Both the position numbers and the translations under genes were made by a program. A model generated the notes under the pieces. It saw only the letters and a program-made list of their open reading frames with translations. It made no database searches and was not told the origin of the DNA. 64,000 nt of DNA, from contig CALSPZ010000001.1 in NCBI GenBank assembly GCA_943788365.1, positions 1,054,001 to 1,118,000 on the forward strand, given 5' to 3'. How positions within the stretch are numbered: position 1 is the stretch's first letter; the number at the start of each line of letters is the position of its first letter. This stretch comes from CAJQGY01 sp905478015 (GTDB lineage: Bacteria > Pseudomonadota > Gammaproteobacteria > Magnimaribacterales > D2472). Below are positions 17,255 through 26,336 of the stretch, piece after piece.

Positions 17255-17815
17255 TTATGCTCGGCTTGAGTACTCCTCTGTTCTAGTGTCAACTTTAATC
17301 TTCTCGCCTTCATTAACAAACAAAGGAACATTAACAATTACTCCAGTTTCTAGCTCAGCTGGTTTTGTTGCTCCAGACACTGTATCTCCTTTAACCCCAG
17401 GCTCGGAATTAGATATAGTGAGTTCAACAAAGATAGGCGGCTCCACTAAAATAGGCACATCATCCCAAGTAACAACCTCGCATATCTCTTGGCCTATAAG
17501 CCATTTTTTCGCATCTTTCATTACCTCAATCCCTACCTCTATCTGTTCATATGTAGAAGAGTCCATAAAATGCCAGCTACTTCCATCGGAGTACAAGAAC
17601 TCCATTTCTTTATGATCAATATCAGCAGTCTCGACAGATTCTCCCGACTTGAACGTTTTATCATTTGTGTTTCCCGTTATAAGGTTTTTATATTTAACTC
17701 TCATAACAGCTTGCCCTTTTCCAGGCTTATGGAACTCATGACTAACAATTGAGCAGGGCGCTCCATCTAATAAAAGCTTTGTTCCATTTTTGAATTGGCT
17801 TGTAGAAATTTTCAT
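17255..17815 (-). CDS. efp: Elongation factor P
   Basis: Translation factor that rescues ribosomes stalled at polyproline. The 186 residues carry the three-domain EF-P layout, with Lys33 in HKPGKGQ as the probable modification site; a KPGKGQ loop is the lysylation type served by EpmA and EpmB in Gammaproteobacteria, although neither gene is in this window. Domain III retains TDPGLKGDT-like and IKVDTRTEEY motifs. It heads the minus-strand series that continues into argS and is divergent from the M2 peptidase, 33 bases away. Confidence 0.95.
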   Translation of the reverse strand: MKISTSQFKNGTKLLLDGAPCSIVSHEFHKPGKGQAVMRVKYKNLITGNTNDKTFKSGESVETADIDHKEMEFLYSDGSSWHFMDSSTYEQIEVGIEVMKDAKKWLIGQEICEVVTWDDVPILVEPPIFVELTISNSEPGVKGDTVSGATKPAELETGVIVNVPLFVNEGEKIKVDTRTEEYSSRA

Positions 17816-17848
17816 AGTTGTGTTATTTTAATTGAAGAGGTCATTAGA

Positions 17849-19669
17849 ATGAAAAAATTATTTATATTTATTATTACTTTCGCAATTGTAACTTCTTGTA
17901 GCAAATCAAGCGAACAAACCAAACAAAATGAAGAACTTATAAACTTTCTTGAAAAAGTAGAACAAGATAACGAATTATTGAATCCAGTTATTTATTCAGC
18001 TTCATGGATTAGTTCAAACTTCATAACACATGACTCGCAGATGGTTCTCTCTGACTATTCAAAAAGAAGTACTTTAGATGCTTTACAGAAGTCAAAAGAT
18101 GCAAGCGCATTTAATAATGTCATTACTTCTGATAGCAATAGAAGAAAATTAGAAATACTTAAAACGGCTTTTGTTATGCCGCCGCCTTTTGATGATGCGC
18201 TTGCTTCTGAACTATCAAAAATAGAAACAAAGTTAAGTGCGATGTATGGAAGTGGTAAATACTGCTATTCAGAAAACGACTGTAACGATCTAGAAGGTTT
18301 TGAATCAATTATAGATAAATCAAGAGATCCAGATCAGCTAAAGCGAGCTTGGAGCGGTTGGCATGAGATAGGAAAACCCATGAAAGATCCCTATATAAGA
18401 ATGGTTGAGATAGGCAATAAAGGCGCACAAGATTTAGGTTTTTCAGACTTATCAGATCTTTGGTTTAGTAAATATGATATGCCTTCCGAAGAGTTTCTAA
18501 ATAGTATTGATGGTGTATGGGAGGATGTTAAGCCGCTCTATGAGGCTCTTCATTGCCATGTTAGAGATAGTCTTAATAATGAATATGGTGATGATATCGT
18601 AGATATTGCTGGCCCCATCCCCGTACATTTGCTGGGAAACATGTGGGGCCAATCCTGGTCAAATATTTACGATCTTGTTTACAAGCCTGATAGCAAAGAA
18701 AGCTCATATGATGTTACCAATATAATACTAGAGAAAGATCTTAGCGAAATAGAAATGGTCGAGATAGCTGAAGATTTCTTTTTGTCTATTGGTTTTGATT
18801 CTTTGCCAAAAACATTTTGGGAAAGATCTTTATTTACGAAGCCATTAGATAGGTCGGTCGTATGCCATGCATCTGCCTGGAATCTAGATCCAGCAAATAA
18901 TGACCTAAGAATTAAAATGTGCATTGAAAGAAATGAAGAAGATTTTTCTACAATCCATCATGAGCTTGGTCATATATTTTACTATCAGGCATACAATCAT
19001 CTGCCGTCTCTTTTTAGATCGGGAGCAAATGATGGATTTCATGAGGCCTTTGGAGACCTATTGACCTTATCTATTACACCTGATTATCTCAAACAAATCG
19101 GATTTATCAATCAAGAGCAAGCAGAGAAAGCCAAAGATGATGCTATAGGGCTTTTAATGAAACAAGCCTTGGAGGGAGTGGTTGTAGTTCCTTGGGCACT
19201 AATGCTGGATAAATGGAGAGCAGGAGTATTTAAAGGCGAGACCTCATATGAAAACCTAAATAATTCATGGTGGGAGATGAGGAATAATTATCAAGGCATA
19301 TCTGCTCCGGATATAAGAGCAGAGGATAGTTTTGATCCAGGAGCAAAATATCATATACCAGCAAATACTCCATACACCAGATATTACCTAGCAAGGATTA
19401 TGCAATATCAGTTTCATGAGGCGTTATGCAAGTCGTCAGGGTTTGATGGACCACTGCATGAATGTTCGATTTATGGGAATGTTGATGCGGGTAAAAAAAT
19501 TATCTCTACCATGGCGCTTGGAAGGAGTGTTCCATGGCAAAGTGCATTTAAAGAAATAACAGGTTCTCAAGAGCTTAGCGGTCAGTCTATAATTAATTAT
19601 TATAAACCTTTAAAAGATTGGCTTGATATTCAAAATGAGAATAGGTCATGCGGATGGAGCGAAACATGA
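17849..19669 (+). CDS. M2-family dipeptidyl carboxypeptidase lipoprotein (ACE-like)
   Basis: Zinc metallopeptidase of family M2, the family of angiotensin-converting enzyme, releasing dipeptides from peptide C-termini. The zinc motif HHELGH with the following IFYYQAYNHLP, the downstream Glu ligand in FHEAFGDLL, and substrate-binding segments such as WVVVPWAL-like and YARYYLAR-like blocks are visible. Start at 17849 opens a lipoprotein signal (residues 1-16) ending in ATSCS-like VTSC with Cys17, so the 606-residue enzyme is probably anchored in the periplasm or outer membrane. It would help degrade imported peptides. Its TGA overlaps the ATG of the next gene. Confidence 0.92.
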   Translation: MKKLFIFIITFAIVTSCSKSSEQTKQNEELINFLEKVEQDNELLNPVIYSASWISSNFITHDSQMVLSDYSKRSTLDALQKSKDASAFNNVITSDSNRRKLEILKTAFVMPPPFDDALASELSKIETKLSAMYGSGKYCYSENDCNDLEGFESIIDKSRDPDQLKRAWSGWHEIGKPMKDPYIRMVEIGNKGAQDLGFSDLSDLWFSKYDMPSEEFLNSIDGVWEDVKPLYEALHCHVRDSLNNEYGDDIVDIAGPIPVHLLGNMWGQSWSNIYDLVYKPDSKESSYDVTNIILEKDLSEIEMVEIAEDFFLSIGFDSLPKTFWERSLFTKPLDRSVVCHASAWNLDPANNDLRIKMCIERNEEDFSTIHHELGHIFYYQAYNHLPSLFRSGANDGFHEAFGDLLTLSITPDYLKQIGFINQEQAEKAKDDAIGLLMKQALEGVVVVPWALMLDKWRAGVFKGETSYENLNNSWWEMRNNYQGISAPDIRAEDSFDPGAKYHIPANTPYTRYYLARIMQYQFHEALCKSSGFDGPLHECSIYGNVDAGKKIISTMALGRSVPWQSAFKEITGSQELSGQSIINYYKPLKDWLDIQNENRSCGWSET

Positions 19670-20514
19670 GTAAATTTATAAATATATTAATTTCAATGGC
19701 TGTTTTTATAGTTGCATTGCTCATAGCAAATGGAACTGGATTAGATTTGGTTGTTAAAGCAGTAATAATTGCATTCTGTATGCAATGGGCAGCATTTATT
19801 CCTGCCTATGCACTTCAAACAGAAAAGTTTTATGACTTAATGGGGAGCGTTACTTACTTAACAGTAATGTGGTTCTCCTTGTATTACTCATCTAATAATT
19901 TTTCAAACCTAAACGGTGCAAATATTGCTTTAGTATTTCTTATAAGCTTATGGGCTCTAAGACTAGGCAGCTTTTTGTTTATGAGAGTACATAAGGATGG
20001 GGAGGATAAAAGATTTAGAAGTATAAAGCCATCTGCAACACAGTTCTTCATGACATGGACCCTTCAGGGGCTATGGGTTTCTCTATGCTCAATGTGTGCC
20101 TTAACAGCAATTTCATCAGATACTGGCGTATCCGTAAACATACTATTTTATATTGGACTTGGTTTATTCATATATGGATTTTGTACCGAAGTTATTGCTG
20201 ATAAGCAAAAATCAATGTTTAGAGCAATTCCTGAAAATAGAGATAAATTTATTACTACTGGTTTATGGGCCAAATCAAGACATCCAAATTACTTTGGCGA
20301 AATAGTCTTATGGCTGGCTGTGGCATTGATGTCACTCTCTTCTTTGCAAGGACTTCAATACATTACGCTTATCTCGCCAATCTTCACCTATATACTTTTA
20401 GTACATGTGAGCGGGGTAAGAATGCTTGAATCAAGAGGGCATAAAAAATGGGGGCATTTGGATGAATATAAGCACTATCAGAAATCAACACCAATGCTAT
20501 TTCCAAAGCTATAA
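19666..20514 (+). CDS. DUF1295 membrane protein (steroid 5-alpha reductase fold)
   Basis: Polytopic membrane protein of 282 residues with seven or so hydrophobic segments and the C-terminal motif TGLWAKSRHPNYFGEIVLWLAV, the signature of DUF1295 proteins, which belong to the 3-oxo-5-alpha-steroid 4-dehydrogenase and isoprenylcysteine methyltransferase clan. The substrate is unknown. ATG at 19666 is chosen because GGAG lies seven bases ahead and it forms a classic ATGA overlap with the peptidase stop; an in-frame codon at 19648 would need a longer overlap. Coupling to the peptidase may be organisational only. Confidence 0.88.
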   Translation: MSKFINILISMAVFIVALLIANGTGLDLVVKAVIIAFCMQWAAFIPAYALQTEKFYDLMGSVTYLTVMWFSLYYSSNNFSNLNGANIALVFLISLWALRLGSFLFMRVHKDGEDKRFRSIKPSATQFFMTWTLQGLWVSLCSMCALTAISSDTGVSVNILFYIGLGLFIYGFCTEVIADKQKSMFRAIPENRDKFITTGLWAKSRHPNYFGEIVLWLAVALMSLSSLQGLQYITLISPIFTYILLVHVSGVRMLESRGHKKWGHLDEYKHYQKSTPMLFPKL

Positions 20515-20619
20515 TTTTTCGAAAAGGTGAGATTAAATAATCTTTACATTAAAGTTATATATAGATTTTGCATATAAAGCCATCACTGTTATTATATGCA
20601 AACTTTTAGGGAGTCAATT

Positions 20620-21408
20620 ATGAAAAATAAATTGTTATTTATGCAATTATGCATAATCTTTTCTTTGCCTTTAAGCACGTTTTCTGAAGAAAATGTTAAC
20701 GTTGTAACCGCAACAGTTAATATGGAAAGTGTTTTAAAAGTTGGTAGAGAAAATCAAGAGTTGTCGGCATCTTCTCAAGATAAAATCGATGCTACAGAAA
20801 GACAGACTGATAAGATAGTTAACGAATGGAAAGCAGTTTCAAAGCAGGTAGAAGGCTTAAAGGTCTATAACGAACAAAAAAGAATACAAATAAAAGCTCA
20901 GCTTGAGTTAATGGATAAGCTCGATGATCAGCTTGTACAAGTAGTTGTTATGCAAAGGCAGATTCCCCCTTTGGCACAAAGAATGCTTGAAAGTCTTGAG
21001 AGCTTTATATCCCTAGATACCCCTTTCAGACTAGAAGAAAGACAGAACAGAATAGATGTTGTTAGATCATCTCTCGCAAAACCTAAAGTTACTGCTTCTG
21101 AGCAAGTTCGACAGGTTTTAGAGGCATACAATATCGAAGCCGAATACGGTAGAAAAGTAGACACATATCCACAAACCATATCAATAAATGGAAATGACCT
21201 AGAAGTTAATATCCTTGTTATAGGAAGGGTCGGTATGTTTTATCAAACAAAAGATGAAAGATCTAGTGGTCGTTGGAATAACGAAATCGGTTCATGGGAA
21301 GACCTTCCATCAAGCTACACAAAAGCAATCAGAGACGGCATAAGAATGGCTAAGAAGTTAACGCCTGTAGATATGCTGATGATGCCAGTAATTAAAGGAG
21401 AGGCGTAA
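20620..21408 (+). CDS. DUF3450 periplasmic protein of a TonB2-type system
   Basis: Secreted protein (signal peptide residues 1-24, ending FSEEN) followed by a long heptad-rich coiled coil and a compact C-terminal domain containing IGRVGMFYQTKDE and GRWNNE motifs, as in DUF3450 proteins. In Vibrio and Alteromonadales such genes open the TonB2 operon. The ATG at 20620 has GGGAG seven bases upstream; an ATG at 20596 lacks one. The stop TAA shares a base with the next ATG. Its exact role is unknown; the coiled coil suggests a periplasmic partner of the next protein. Confidence 0.87.
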   Translation: MKNKLLFMQLCIIFSLPLSTFSEENVNVVTATVNMESVLKVGRENQELSASSQDKIDATERQTDKIVNEWKAVSKQVEGLKVYNEQKRIQIKAQLELMDKLDDQLVQVVVMQRQIPPLAQRMLESLESFISLDTPFRLEERQNRIDVVRSSLAKPKVTASEQVRQVLEAYNIEAEYGRKVDTYPQTISINGNDLEVNILVIGRVGMFYQTKDERSSGRWNNEIGSWEDLPSSYTKAIRDGIRMAKKLTPVDMLMMPVIKGEA

Positions 21409-22790
21409 TGAAAAATTTAAATATACTTCCGTTTTTTATAGTCTTCTCACTAGTTTCATCTTTATTTGCACAAGATGATATTGTTGTTGAAGAGCCTACA
21501 ACTGTTGAAGCTTTGCTTTCTTTGGTTAAGGAAGGAAAAACAAGAGAACAGTCTGAAAATGCAGAAAGAGAAAAGAAGTTTCTTTCAAATAAGAATAAAC
21601 AGGCTTCTATTTTAGCTGCAGAAAAAAGAGAATTAGCAAGACAAGAAAAAATTGCTGATAAGCTCGAAGCAGATTACAAAAGAAATGAAGAAACTCTAAG
21701 GGTAAAGGAAGAGGCATATAAAAAAGAATTAGGTTCATTGGTAGAATTATTTGGACATCTTCAAAGCTCGGCTGGAGAGGCTGCAGTTCAGTTTGGGGGC
21801 TCCCTTACTTCTGCACAATATGGAGCCGAAAGAGTTGCATTCCTTAATGATTTAACAGGAAAAATGTCAGAGACGACCGAATTGCCTACTATTAGAGAAA
21901 TAGAAGGTCTATGGTATGAATTACAAAGAGAAATGGTCGCAAGTGGTCAAGTTGTAAGCTTTAACACTATGGTAAGTGATACTGACGGAACGTCTTCAGA
22001 ATGCAATGTTGTTAGAGTAGGTCTATTTAATGCAGTATGTGATGGCAAATATCTCGAGTATTCCGTTACAAAAGGGCAGTATGCTTTTTTGCCTAGACAG
22101 CCAGCAGGTAGATTTACAAAAACAGCTAAAAACATAGCCGCATCATCAGGTGAGCAAGTTAAGTTTGGTATTGATCCTACAGGCCCTACTGGAGGCAGTC
22201 TATTAGCCAACCTAATACAAACTCCTTCATTGGTTGAGAGAGCTCAACAGGGAAGAGAAGTGGGGTATGCGATTATCGCAGTTGGTACTATCGGTATACT
22301 TATAGCCATATATAAACTTATTGAGCTTGCAGGTGTAGCCAAAGCTGTAAGAAGTCAAGCAAATTCAAAGGCTGCTGACTCAAGGAATCCACTAGGAAGA
22401 GTCTTAAAGGTAGGCCAAGATAATTTTGAGAAAGATATTGATACATTAGAGTTAAAACTTGCAGAAGCAATAATGGCTGAGAGACCAGCTATTGAAAGAT
22501 GGATTGGCGCAGTTAGAATTATTTCTGTTGTAGCTCCACTAGCAGGTTTACTAGGAACGGTAACTGGTATGATCGTTACTTTCCAAATGATTACATTATA
22601 CGGAACAGGAGATCCTAAGCTTATGGCTGGTGGTATCTCACAAGCTCTCGTTACAACAGTTCTTGGTTTGTTAGTTGCAATACCGACTACTCTTCTTCAT
22701 TCTTTCACAGCATCTTCTGCTAGAGGAATAATAAGTACATTAGAAGAGCAGAGTACAGGTATTTTGGCTGAGCATTCTGAAGCTAAGTAG
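21408..22790 (+). CDS. TtpC-like MotA/TolQ/ExbB proton-channel protein
   Basis: Fusion-like protein of 460 residues. An N-terminal signal sequence is followed by a periplasmic coiled-coil region (residues about 40-110) and a globular part, then three membrane helices of the MotA/TolQ/ExbB family, with the conserved LLGTVTGMIVTFQMI and GGISQALVTTVLGLLVAIP motifs. This is the TtpC layout, known from Vibrio TonB2 systems where it is needed for energy transfer beyond ExbB, ExbD and TonB. The preceding DUF3450 gene and following exbB, exbD and tonB agree. Confidence 0.9.
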   Translation: MKNLNILPFFIVFSLVSSLFAQDDIVVEEPTTVEALLSLVKEGKTREQSENAEREKKFLSNKNKQASILAAEKRELARQEKIADKLEADYKRNEETLRVKEEAYKKELGSLVELFGHLQSSAGEAAVQFGGSLTSAQYGAERVAFLNDLTGKMSETTELPTIREIEGLWYELQREMVASGQVVSFNTMVSDTDGTSSECNVVRVGLFNAVCDGKYLEYSVTKGQYAFLPRQPAGRFTKTAKNIAASSGEQVKFGIDPTGPTGGSLLANLIQTPSLVERAQQGREVGYAIIAVGTIGILIAIYKLIELAGVAKAVRSQANSKAADSRNPLGRVLKVGQDNFEKDIDTLELKLAEAIMAERPAIERWIGAVRIISVVAPLAGLLGTVTGMIVTFQMITLYGTGDPKLMAGGISQALVTTVLGLLVAIPTTLLHSFTASSARGIISTLEEQSTGILAEHSEAK

Positions 22791-22798
22791 TTATTAAT

Positions 22799-23329
22799 AT
22801 GCCATATGCACTTGTAGAAGCACTCTCGTCCATAAGAGACTTTATGGAAGCTGGTGGAAGCGTGCTATGGCTAATTGCTATTTTGGTTTTCTTTATGTGG
22901 GGGATGATCTTTGAGAGAATATGGTATTTTTCTCATGGACATAACATTTATGTCAAAAGCCTTTCTGAAAAGTGGAACTCACGAAAAGACAAGACCTCTT
23001 GGCATGCATTACAGATTAGAGAAAAACTAATATCTGAAGCAAAAATACAAATTAATAAAAATATGACCATGATTCAAACGTGCGTAATGCTTGCACCACT
23101 TTTTGGTCTTCTAGGAACAGTTACTGGAATGATAGAAGTATTTCAAGTAATGGCTTTTAATGGGGGTGGTGATGCTAGGGCTATGGCCGGTGGAGTTTCA
23201 AAAGCAACTCTTCCAACTATGGCTGGAATGGTAGTTGCACTTTCTGGAGTCTTTATAAGCATATATCTAACAAGTGCTAGTGAAAAACATGAAACAGACC
23301 TTAATGAATTAATTAAAAGAGAACTATAG
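22799..23329 (+). CDS. exbB: ExbB-type proton channel protein
   Basis: Inner-membrane subunit of the TonB energising motor. The 176-residue protein has three hydrophobic segments and the conserved LLGTVTGMIEVFQVMA and GGVSKATLPTMAGMVVALSGVFIS motifs that line the proton path. It is shorter than classical E. coli ExbB (244), as usual for ExbB2. It follows the TtpC-like gene by eight bases and precedes exbD by eight, within one operon. Confidence 0.92.
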   Translation: MPYALVEALSSIRDFMEAGGSVLWLIAILVFFMWGMIFERIWYFSHGHNIYVKSLSEKWNSRKDKTSWHALQIREKLISEAKIQINKNMTMIQTCVMLAPLFGLLGTVTGMIEVFQVMAFNGGGDARAMAGGVSKATLPTMAGMVVALSGVFISIYLTSASEKHETDLNELIKREL

Positions 23330-23337
23330 GAGTATTT

Positions 23338-23748
23338 ATGAGAAGAAATGCAATCACAACAGCAGTTAAAGAAGAGGATAGCGAAATAAACTTAACGCCT
23401 ATGCTTGATGTAGTCTTTATCATGCTTATATTTTTTATTGTTACTGCAAACTTTATCAAGGAGCCTGGTTTGGAAATAAATAGACCTGACTCAGATACAG
23501 CAGAAACACAAGAAAATGCTGCCATTCTTATAGCTGTCGGCGCTACTGGTGAAGTCTGGATGGATGGAAGAAGAATTGATGTGAGACAAGTAAAAGCAAA
23601 TGTTGTAAAAATGTTAGCTGATAACCCTCAAGGTTCAGTTGTAATTCAGGCAGATGAAAAAGCAGTTGCTGATACAATAATTAAAGTAATGGATGGAGCT
23701 AGAGAGGCAGGAGTCTCAGCAATTTCTTTAGCTTCTGAACCTAAATAA
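23338..23748 (+). CDS. exbD: ExbD-type biopolymer transport protein
   Basis: Single-helix inner-membrane protein of 136 residues. The membrane segment starts with EINLTPMLDVVFIMLIFFIV, which contains the essential proton-accepting aspartate (LD in LDVVF), and the periplasmic part has the EXbD fold with VVIQADEKAV and DGAREAGV motifs. A GGAG ribosome site precedes the ATG. Together with ExbB it converts the proton gradient into motion of TonB. Confidence 0.94.
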   Translation: MRRNAITTAVKEEDSEINLTPMLDVVFIMLIFFIVTANFIKEPGLEINRPDSDTAETQENAAILIAVGATGEVWMDGRRIDVRQVKANVVKMLADNPQGSVVIQADEKAVADTIIKVMDGAREAGVSAISLASEPK

Positions 23749-23758
23749 ATAAAAAAAC

Positions 23759-24457
23759 ATGCAATCTGTTCTTAAGATTTTTTCAGTTCCACTTAGGGCA
23801 CTTCATGCTTTATATATTTCAGCATTCAATGCAAACAAATGGGTAGCCGGTATAGGTTTTTCAGTTCTTATAACTACAGTGCTTTTCTCTATAATGGTAT
23901 TACTTATATCTCTTGGTGATAGTGGAATAAAAGAAGATAAATCAGTTAAGCTCGCAGATATAGTTATGCCCGAAAGGCAAATAGAAACTTTTATGACAGA
24001 AGTTGATAAGCCAGAGAAGCCGGATGAGCAACCTGAAGATATTGCTCAGCCAGATGTGGACCTGCAGCCCCTTGCTGGTCTTGATGTAACTATCAGCAAA
24101 CCTAAAGCACAAAAAATGACAGGCGGAAGTTTTTTTAGAGATGGAGAATATATACCACTATTTAAAGTGACTCCTATATACCCAAGGCGAGCTCAGGAAA
24201 GAGGAACTCAGGGATATGCTTTAGTAAGATTTACCATTACAGACAGTGGTACTGTAGAAGATGTTGTTCCGGTTGAGGGAATGTGCGGCGATCCACAGAA
24301 TCCAGAAACAGAGTTTAGACCCTGCACCATGTTTAATAGCGCTTCAGCAAGAGCCGCTTTGAAGTTAAAATATAAACCAAAGGTTGTTGATGGCAAAGCA
24401 ACATCTGTAGAAGATGTCCTTCATAGGTTTACATTTATTTTAGCTGAGGATGATTAA
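23759..24457 (+). CDS. tonB: TonB energy-transducing protein
   Basis: TonB of the TonB2 type, 232 residues. One membrane helix lies at about residues 27-54; it is followed by a proline- and acid-rich spacer (KPEKPDEQPEDIAQPD) and the C-terminal receptor-binding domain with VTPIYPRRAQERGTQGYALV. The unusually long cytoplasmic N-terminus (about 26 residues) is a minor peculiarity. The gene ends two bases before the TPR gene. No TonB-dependent receptor gene is in the window, so its clients are elsewhere. Confidence 0.92.
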   Translation: MQSVLKIFSVPLRALHALYISAFNANKWVAGIGFSVLITTVLFSIMVLLISLGDSGIKEDKSVKLADIVMPERQIETFMTEVDKPEKPDEQPEDIAQPDVDLQPLAGLDVTISKPKAQKMTGGSFFRDGEYIPLFKVTPIYPRRAQERGTQGYALVRFTITDSGTVEDVVPVEGMCGDPQNPETEFRPCTMFNSASARAALKLKYKPKVVDGKATSVEDVLHRFTFILAEDD

Positions 24458-24459
24458 TA

Positions 24460-25863
24460 ATGAGAACTAAATTTTTACAAACTTTATTTATATCAATTTG
24501 TCTAACAATGGCCTCAGTTGAGATAACAGCTCAATCTTCAAAATCTAAGTCTGAACAAAAAATTAAATATAAAAAAGCCAGAGCATTACAGACATCAACT
24601 GCAAAAAAAATGGCTAAAGTTTATGAAGCCTTAGAGAGAATGAATGAAGAGACAGGAAAAGAAGATCCAGATTATGATACAGCTAAAGAAATCCTTGGGG
24701 AGCTAAGAGCAAATGCTGATAACTTAAAAAGCTACGATAGGTCTGTTGTATGGAATTCATGGGGCTACCTATATATTGTTGATGAAGAGATTCAGTTAGC
24801 AATAAATTCATATAAAAAATTAATAAACGAACCTGAAGTAACTCTAGGCCTTAGAAATGCAGGGTTGCTATATTTAGCTCAGTTATATATGAGTGATGGA
24901 CAACACCAAAAAGCTGTTGATCTTATTTTAGAGTGGATGTCTCAGGTAGAAAAAATAACGGCACAGTCTTGGTCAATATTGGCTGGAGCATATTATCAAC
25001 TCGAAGATTATGACAAATCTTTAATAAATATGGAAAAGGCAATAACACTTGCTGAAGAAGAGGGGTATAAGCCAAAAGAAAATTGGTATATGACCGTCGT
25101 TGCTTCTGTTGAAGAGTTAAAAAATAAAATAGGCATTAAGAAAGCAATGTTAAAACAAGTTGCTATATATGAAATATTAGTAAACCTCTATCCAAAGAAA
25201 GCCTACTTTGTTCGTCTTGGACAAACTTATGGGCAACTCGATAGAGAGAAAGATTTTATGGTTACGCTTAATTCAGCATATCTAAAAGATTTACTGGATA
25301 AAGAAACCGAGTATGTAACTTTAGCTCAACTACTTCTTCTAAATCAGAACCCTTATCAGGCTGCAAAAGTTCTTGAAGCTGGAAGAGTAAAAAAAGTTAT
25401 AAAAGTTAATGAAGAGACAAAAGAAGAACTATTGGTTGTTGTTGTTAAAGACTCTGAAAAAAATCTAAGACTTTTAGCTGATGCATGGAGAATGGCTCAA
25501 GAGATAGATAGAGCTATTCCTATTCTTGAAAGGGCTGCAAAAATGTCTAAAGATGGAAAGAATTATGTATTGCTTGGAAATCTATATCTTGCTGAAGATA
25601 ACCTAGAGCTTGCCATTGATTCTATTAAAAAGGGGCTTGAAAAGGGTAAGGTTTCCAAAGTTTCTCAAGTTTATTTGACTCTCGGGCAGGCCTACTTTGA
25701 GCTTCAGATGTTTAATGATGCAAAAAAACAGTTTGGAAAAGCTTCGAGAGATAAGGATAAAAAAGTTATAGCAACAGCCAATAATTGGATTAGATATACC
25801 GAAAGGGAAGAAGAGAGAGTTAAAAATCTAGAACTAAGAAGAGAGTTTATTAAGAATTCTTAA
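24460..25863 (+). CDS. TPR-repeat protein of the TonB2-type operon
   Basis: Secreted protein of 467 residues with an N-terminal signal (residues 1-25, ending ITAQSS) and several tetratricopeptide repeats spread over residues about 90-440, for example AIPILERAAKM, YVLLGNLYLAEDNLELAI and YLTLGQAYFELQMFNDAKKQF. A TPR protein closes the TonB2 operon in many marine Gammaproteobacteria and presumably acts as a periplasmic scaffold. The end overlaps the convergent folA by fourteen bases. Confidence 0.88.
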   Translation: MRTKFLQTLFISICLTMASVEITAQSSKSKSEQKIKYKKARALQTSTAKKMAKVYEALERMNEETGKEDPDYDTAKEILGELRANADNLKSYDRSVVWNSWGYLYIVDEEIQLAINSYKKLINEPEVTLGLRNAGLLYLAQLYMSDGQHQKAVDLILEWMSQVEKITAQSWSILAGAYYQLEDYDKSLINMEKAITLAEEEGYKPKENWYMTVVASVEELKNKIGIKKAMLKQVAIYEILVNLYPKKAYFVRLGQTYGQLDREKDFMVTLNSAYLKDLLDKETEYVTLAQLLLLNQNPYQAAKVLEAGRVKKVIKVNEETKEELLVVVVKDSEKNLRLLADAWRMAQEIDRAIPILERAAKMSKDGKNYVLLGNLYLAEDNLELAIDSIKKGLEKGKVSKVSQVYLTLGQAYFELQMFNDAKKQFGKASRDKDKKVIATANNWIRYTEREEERVKNLELRREFIKNS

Positions 25864-26335
25864 TATATGTTTTAACTGAGAAGTTAAATTCATTATCCGC
25901 ATCTTTAACGAAATCCTCAGAGTCTTTTAAAGACCATTCATTCAAATCTACATCAGGGTAAAAAATATCGCCATCTACTTCACAATCAACTTTAGTTAGA
26001 ACCAGTTTATTAAAAAAGCTAATTGATTCTCGAAAAAGATAGCCTCCACCTATTATTACAACCTCTTCGCCTTTTGGAACGCTCTCAATAGCAGAAGACA
26101 AATCCCTAAATACTTCAGCGCCTTCAACACTCTCCAACGTTGAAGATACTATAAAGTTAGTTCTATTTGGTAAAGGCCTTCCAATTGATTCAAATGTTTT
26201 TCTCCCCATTAATATGGTTTTTCCTGTTGTATAGTTTTTAAAATGAGTCAAATCTCTTTTTAATTTCCAAGGAAGGTCATTATCTTTTCCAATAACGTTA
26301 TTTTTTGAAACTGCAACTAAATGGCTTATTATCAT
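25850..26335 (-). CDS. folA: Dihydrofolate reductase
   Basis: NADPH-dependent enzyme that regenerates tetrahydrofolate, needed because thymidylate synthase oxidises it. The 161-residue protein has HLVAVSKNNVIGKDNDLPWKL-type N-terminus (split here over positions 4-24), the GRKTFESIGRPLP cofactor motif, and VVIIGGGYLF. It follows thyA by one base on the minus strand, the functional pairing seen in many bacteria. Confidence 0.95.
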   Translation of the reverse strand: MIISHLVAVSKNNVIGKDNDLPWKLKRDLTHFKNYTTGKTILMGRKTFESIGRPLPNRTNFIVSSTLESVEGAEVFRDLSSAIESVPKGEEVVIIGGGYLFRESISFFNKLVLTKVDCEVDGDIFYPDVDLNEWSLKDSEDFVKDADNEFNFSVKTYIKNS

Positions 26336-26336
26336 A

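Noticed and set aside
17250..17337. Longer N-terminus for ArgS
   Set aside because: The 29 extra residues overlap efp and are not part of the conserved ArgS start; the ATG at 17250 gives the normal 579 residues.
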